Below are positions 4,515 through 6,926 of a stretch of 6,926 nt of DNA, piece by piece. The stretch's first letter is position 1; every line of letters starts with the position of its first letter. The notes below the pieces were generated by a model, which worked only from the letters and a program-made list of their open reading frames with translations, was not told where the DNA came from and ran no database searches. The translations under genes were made by a program, and so were the position numbers. Source of the DNA: an uncultured Saprospiraceae bacterium (GTDB lineage: Bacteria; Bacteroidota; Bacteroidia; Chitinophagales; Saprospiraceae); NCBI GenBank assembly GCA_938039305.1, contig CALHUZ010000520.1, positions 1 to 6,926 of the forward strand, given 5' to 3'.

Positions 4515-6197
4515 ATGAAAGCATCCGATATTAATAAGTATTCGCCGTTTCAACCACTTTCCTTAAAGGATAGAGAGTGGCCCGATCGTAAATTAACAGA
4601 TGCCCCTATATGGTGTAGCGTAGACTTAAGAGATGGTAATCAGGCTCTTCCAGTGCCTATGAACATTAATCAAAAGGTCAGATTATTCAAGCAGTTAGTG
4701 GCTATCGGATTTAAGCATATTGAAGTGGGCTTCCCAGCTGCTTCTGATACAGAGTTTAATTTTTTAAGAAAACTCGTAGATCAGAATCTGATTCCTGAAG
4801 ATGTCACGGTTCAAGTATTGGTACAAGCTCGCGAACCACTTATCCGTCGGACATTCGAATCACTGAATGGTGTAAAAAATGCAATCGTACACCTCTACAA
4901 TTCTACTTCGCCATTGCAACGTAGAATCACTTTTAGTAACGCAAGCAAAGAAACAATTAAAGCGATTGCCGTAGACGGTACTCTTTTGATTAAATCATTA
5001 TTTGGCGAAGTTCCAGACACCAATATCACACTACAATATTCGCCTGAAAGTTTTTCTGATACAGAAGAAGATTATTCTATCGAGGTATGCGAAGCTGTCA
5101 TGGATAGTTGGCAACCGACGCCAGAACATAAGATAATACTCAATCTTCCATCGACTGTAGAATGGAATATGCCCCATACATATGCTGATCAAATAGAATG
5201 GTTTTGTCGCACCATTAAAAATAGAGAATCAGTTATCGTCTCTTTGCATACCCACAATGACAGAGGTACTGGAATTGCAGCAACTGAATTAGGATTATTA
5301 GCAGGTGCTGATCGTGTTGAAGGAACCTTATTTGGAAATGGTGAGCGTACTGGCAACTTAGATCTAGTCACACTGGCACTCAACATGAATAGCCATGGGG
5401 TTCAGACAGGTTTAGACTTTTCTGACATTGACACAGTACGTCAAGTTTATGAAAAGAATACCGGCATGATCGTACATAAACGACATCCTTATGCAGGAGA
5501 GTTGGTTTTTACGGCTTTCAGTGGTAGTCATCAAGATGCTATAAAGAAAGGAATGGATCTGAGGGGTGAGGATGAGAAAAACTGGGCAGTCCCATATCTT
5601 ACAATTGACCCAAATGATATCGGCCGAAGCTATGAAGCCATCATTAGAATAAATAGTCAAAGTGGCAAAGGTGGAGTTGCATATATCCTAAAGAGGGAAT
5701 TTGATTATGACGTACCAAAGAAGATGCATCCTGAAGTCGGCTTGCATATCAATAGCCTTGCAGATAAATATGGAAGAGAATTATCATTTAAAGAGATTCA
5801 GTTCGAGTTTCAAAAAGAATTTGTCAACCGCAAAGACATAATTGAATTAAAGAAATACAAAATCAAAGAGCTTACTGAAACAGAAGTCCAATCAGTTGTG
5901 ACTATATCTCACCTCGGTAATGAAATGATATTAGAAGGCAGAGGAAACGGCCCGATTAATTCTGTCGTATATGCTATGAAACAACAAGGATGGAAAGATT
6001 TTAATCTTGAGCAGTATCGATCTCATTCGATAGGACATAGTTCTGCTTCTGTCTCAGTCTCATACATCCAGATTTCTCTAAAGTCTAATCCTGCTATCAG
6101 ATTTTGGGGCTGTGGCGAGCATACCAGTATACGTAGATCAGGAGTAAATGCTTTGATCTCTGCATATAACAGAGCGCAGGTTTTGAAAGATAAATAG
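4515..6197 (+). CDS. leuA: 2-isopropylmalate synthase, long (actinobacterial/fungal-like) form
   Basis: This cytoplasmic enzyme catalyses the first committed step of leucine synthesis: acetyl-CoA plus 2-oxoisovalerate gives 2-isopropylmalate. The product is 560 aa, the size of the long LeuA class. An N-terminal lead (KYSPFQPLSLKDREWPDR) precedes a TIM-barrel HMGL-like domain (about 31-300). Its catalytic motifs are LRDGNQAL (38-45), H245-T-H-N-D249 and G-N-G-E-R-T-G-N (274-281). By alignment with the Mycobacterium tuberculosis enzyme, D40, H245, H247 and N281 are the divalent-metal ligands and R39 is catalytic. Linker subdomains (about 300-430) lead to the C-terminal LeuA regulatory domain (about 435-556), with GRGNGPINS (475-483) and a final WGCGEHTSI…ALISAYNRA. 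In this family the domain carries leucine feedback inhibition. ATG 4515 agrees with the usual family start. No leuB, leuC or leuD is adjacent. The gene is complete, with no broken motifs. Confidence 0.97.
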   Translation: MKASDINKYSPFQPLSLKDREWPDRKLTDAPIWCSVDLRDGNQALPVPMNINQKVRLFKQLVAIGFKHIEVGFPAASDTEFNFLRKLVDQNLIPEDVTVQVLVQAREPLIRRTFESLNGVKNAIVHLYNSTSPLQRRITFSNASKETIKAIAVDGTLLIKSLFGEVPDTNITLQYSPESFSDTEEDYSIEVCEAVMDSWQPTPEHKIILNLPSTVEWNMPHTYADQIEWFCRTIKNRESVIVSLHTHNDRGTGIAATELGLLAGADRVEGTLFGNGERTGNLDLVTLALNMNSHGVQTGLDFSDIDTVRQVYEKNTGMIVHKRHPYAGELVFTAFSGSHQDAIKKGMDLRGEDEKNWAVPYLTIDPNDIGRSYEAIIRINSQSGKGGVAYILKREFDYDVPKKMHPEVGLHINSLADKYGRELSFKEIQFEFQKEFVNRKDIIELKKYKIKELTETEVQSVVTISHLGNEMILEGRGNGPINSVVYAMKQQGWKDFNLEQYRSHSIGHSSASVSVSYIQISLKSNPAIRFWGCGEHTSIRRSGVNALISAYNRAQVLKDK

Positions 6198-6242
6198 ACT
6201 TAAAGGTCACTTACTATTCCATATAGTCGTTCGTACAATATT

Positions 6243-6926
6243 CTACTTTGAACCTAAGGGCTCATTGAGAATATAATAGATTGTTTTGATCCCATCCACA
6301 TAATTTCCAAACCGAATGTTTTCATTTGGGCTATGTTGGTTGTTATCTCTATTGACAGTTGGACAAGTCACCGCTGGGATACCTAACTCATTTACAAAAG
6401 GTGAAATTGGAATACTTCCTCCAGATGTCCGTTGCTTGATCGGGGTTTGATTAAAGGCTTTGACAAGTGCCCTATCAAGCCAAACACCGATGTCAGAATC
6501 AAAGGCTGTTCTAAAAGCCAAATAGGAAGTCTCATAACTAAATGCACAGATCTTATCATACTGAGCTCGTTCTTTACCTGTGGGCTTGTCATCGACAATG
6601 TAATATCCTTTAGATGCGATATGATCTCGTACCAACTGAATCAATCTTTCGGGTGCTGACTCTATCACTAACCGAATGTCGATCTCTGCTGTGGCGCTTG
6701 CAGGAACAATGGTACGGCGCTCTTCTCCTACCCATCCCGAAGACATCCCTCGTACATTAAGAGAAGGATACTGCAAACTCTCTTGATAATTAGGTGCTAC
6801 AGCATCTGACTTTGCAATTCCTAATTTGAGTTTGATATTTTGCTCATCGTCTGGTACTTGCGCTAAGATTTTCTTTACTTCAGGACTGAGACTGATACCA
6901 TCATAGAACCCAGGTATGATAACCCG
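6243..6926 (-). CDS. M20-family metallopeptidase (dipeptidase-like), C-terminal part; 5' end beyond the window
   Basis: The reverse-strand frame is open from the right edge to TAG at 6243-6245, giving 227 residues that begin RVIIPGFYDGISLSPEVKK. A TTG at 6776 could be taken for a start, but the upstream residues clearly belong to the same protein. Visible parts are the end of the lid/dimerisation domain (SLNVRGMSSGW; VPASATAEIDIRLV, about 51-90 of the fragment) and the returning catalytic domain. The latter has TSGGSIPIS (167-175) and the conserved N-x-H-S-P-N-E (196-202), in which H198 (codon 6333-6335) is the expected zinc ligand. The first zinc-binding residues (HxD, EE) would lie in the missing half. 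Family members hydrolyse dipeptides or related amides using two zinc ions. No signal peptide can be judged. The gene is convergent with leuA, with a 45-base gap. Confidence 0.93.
   Translation of the reverse strand, partial: RVIIPGFYDGISLSPEVKKILAQVPDDEQNIKLKLGIAKSDAVAPNYQESLQYPSLNVRGMSSGWVGEERRTIVPASATAEIDIRLVIESAPERLIQLVRDHIASKGYYIVDDKPTGKERAQYDKICAFSYETSYLAFRTAFDSDIGVWLDRALVKAFNQTPIKQRTSGGSIPISPFVNELGIPAVTCPTVNRDNNQHSPNENIRFGNYVDGIKTIYYILNEPLGSK

Noticed and set aside
6213..6227. Hairpin ACTAT-TCCAT-ATAGT between leuA and the M20 gene as a shared terminator
   Set aside because: The stem is only five AT-rich pairs and no T tract follows. It is too weak to call.
6432..6659. Plus-strand open frame of 75 codons opposite the M20 gene
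   Set aside because: It is the antisense shadow of a well-supported coding region and has no family-like features.
6774..6776. TTG as the start of the M20 peptidase
   Set aside because: The frame continues upstream to the window edge with family-like sequence (RVIIPGFYDG), so this codon is an internal Leu.

Overview
The window looks like chromosomal DNA of a Bacteroidota bacterium. The AT-rich sequence, exported proteins whose predicted cleavage sites are followed by Gln (…VSAQ|E, …VHAQ|E, …LCGQ|T), the near absence of spaced Shine-Dalgarno sequences and the TTG/TAnnTTTG-like promoter candidates all point that way. A member of the Saprospiria-like marine groups is possible, but this cannot be decided from the sequence.

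Layout, left to right. (1) Positions 1-113, minus strand: the signal-peptide end of a secreted protein that runs off the left edge. It is divergent from (2) a small exported protein at 321-920 with a diverged OmpA-like C-terminal domain. (3) A strong hairpin at 963-997, with an A tract on one side and a T tract on the other, lies between that gene and the convergent mscS-type channel gene at 1022-1831 (minus). (4) A divergent spacer with a direct repeat and a perfect palindrome leads into an exported class C beta-lactamase-like serine hydrolase at 2045-3259. (5) A gene-free stretch of about 516 bases (3260-3775) carries a family of degenerate, REP-like imperfect palindromes. (6) A SRPBCC/START-fold protein is at 3776-4279. 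(7) A 235-base leader with inverted repeats precedes the long (560 aa) form of 2-isopropylmalate synthase, leuA, at 4515-6197. (8) The C-terminal 227 residues of an M20-family metallopeptidase lie convergently at 6243-6926 and run off the right edge.

The genes do not form an obvious operon or common pathway. Strands alternate and most genes have their own spacers, so this reads as a set of single-gene housekeeping and envelope transcription units: osmotic protection (MscS), leucine synthesis (LeuA), peptide turnover (M20), and exported hydrolase and envelope proteins. No mobile element, defence system, CRISPR array, tRNA or rRNA was seen. The parts least explained by known genes are the repeat cluster at 3269-3640, the operator-like repeats at 1969-2028 and the leuA leader.
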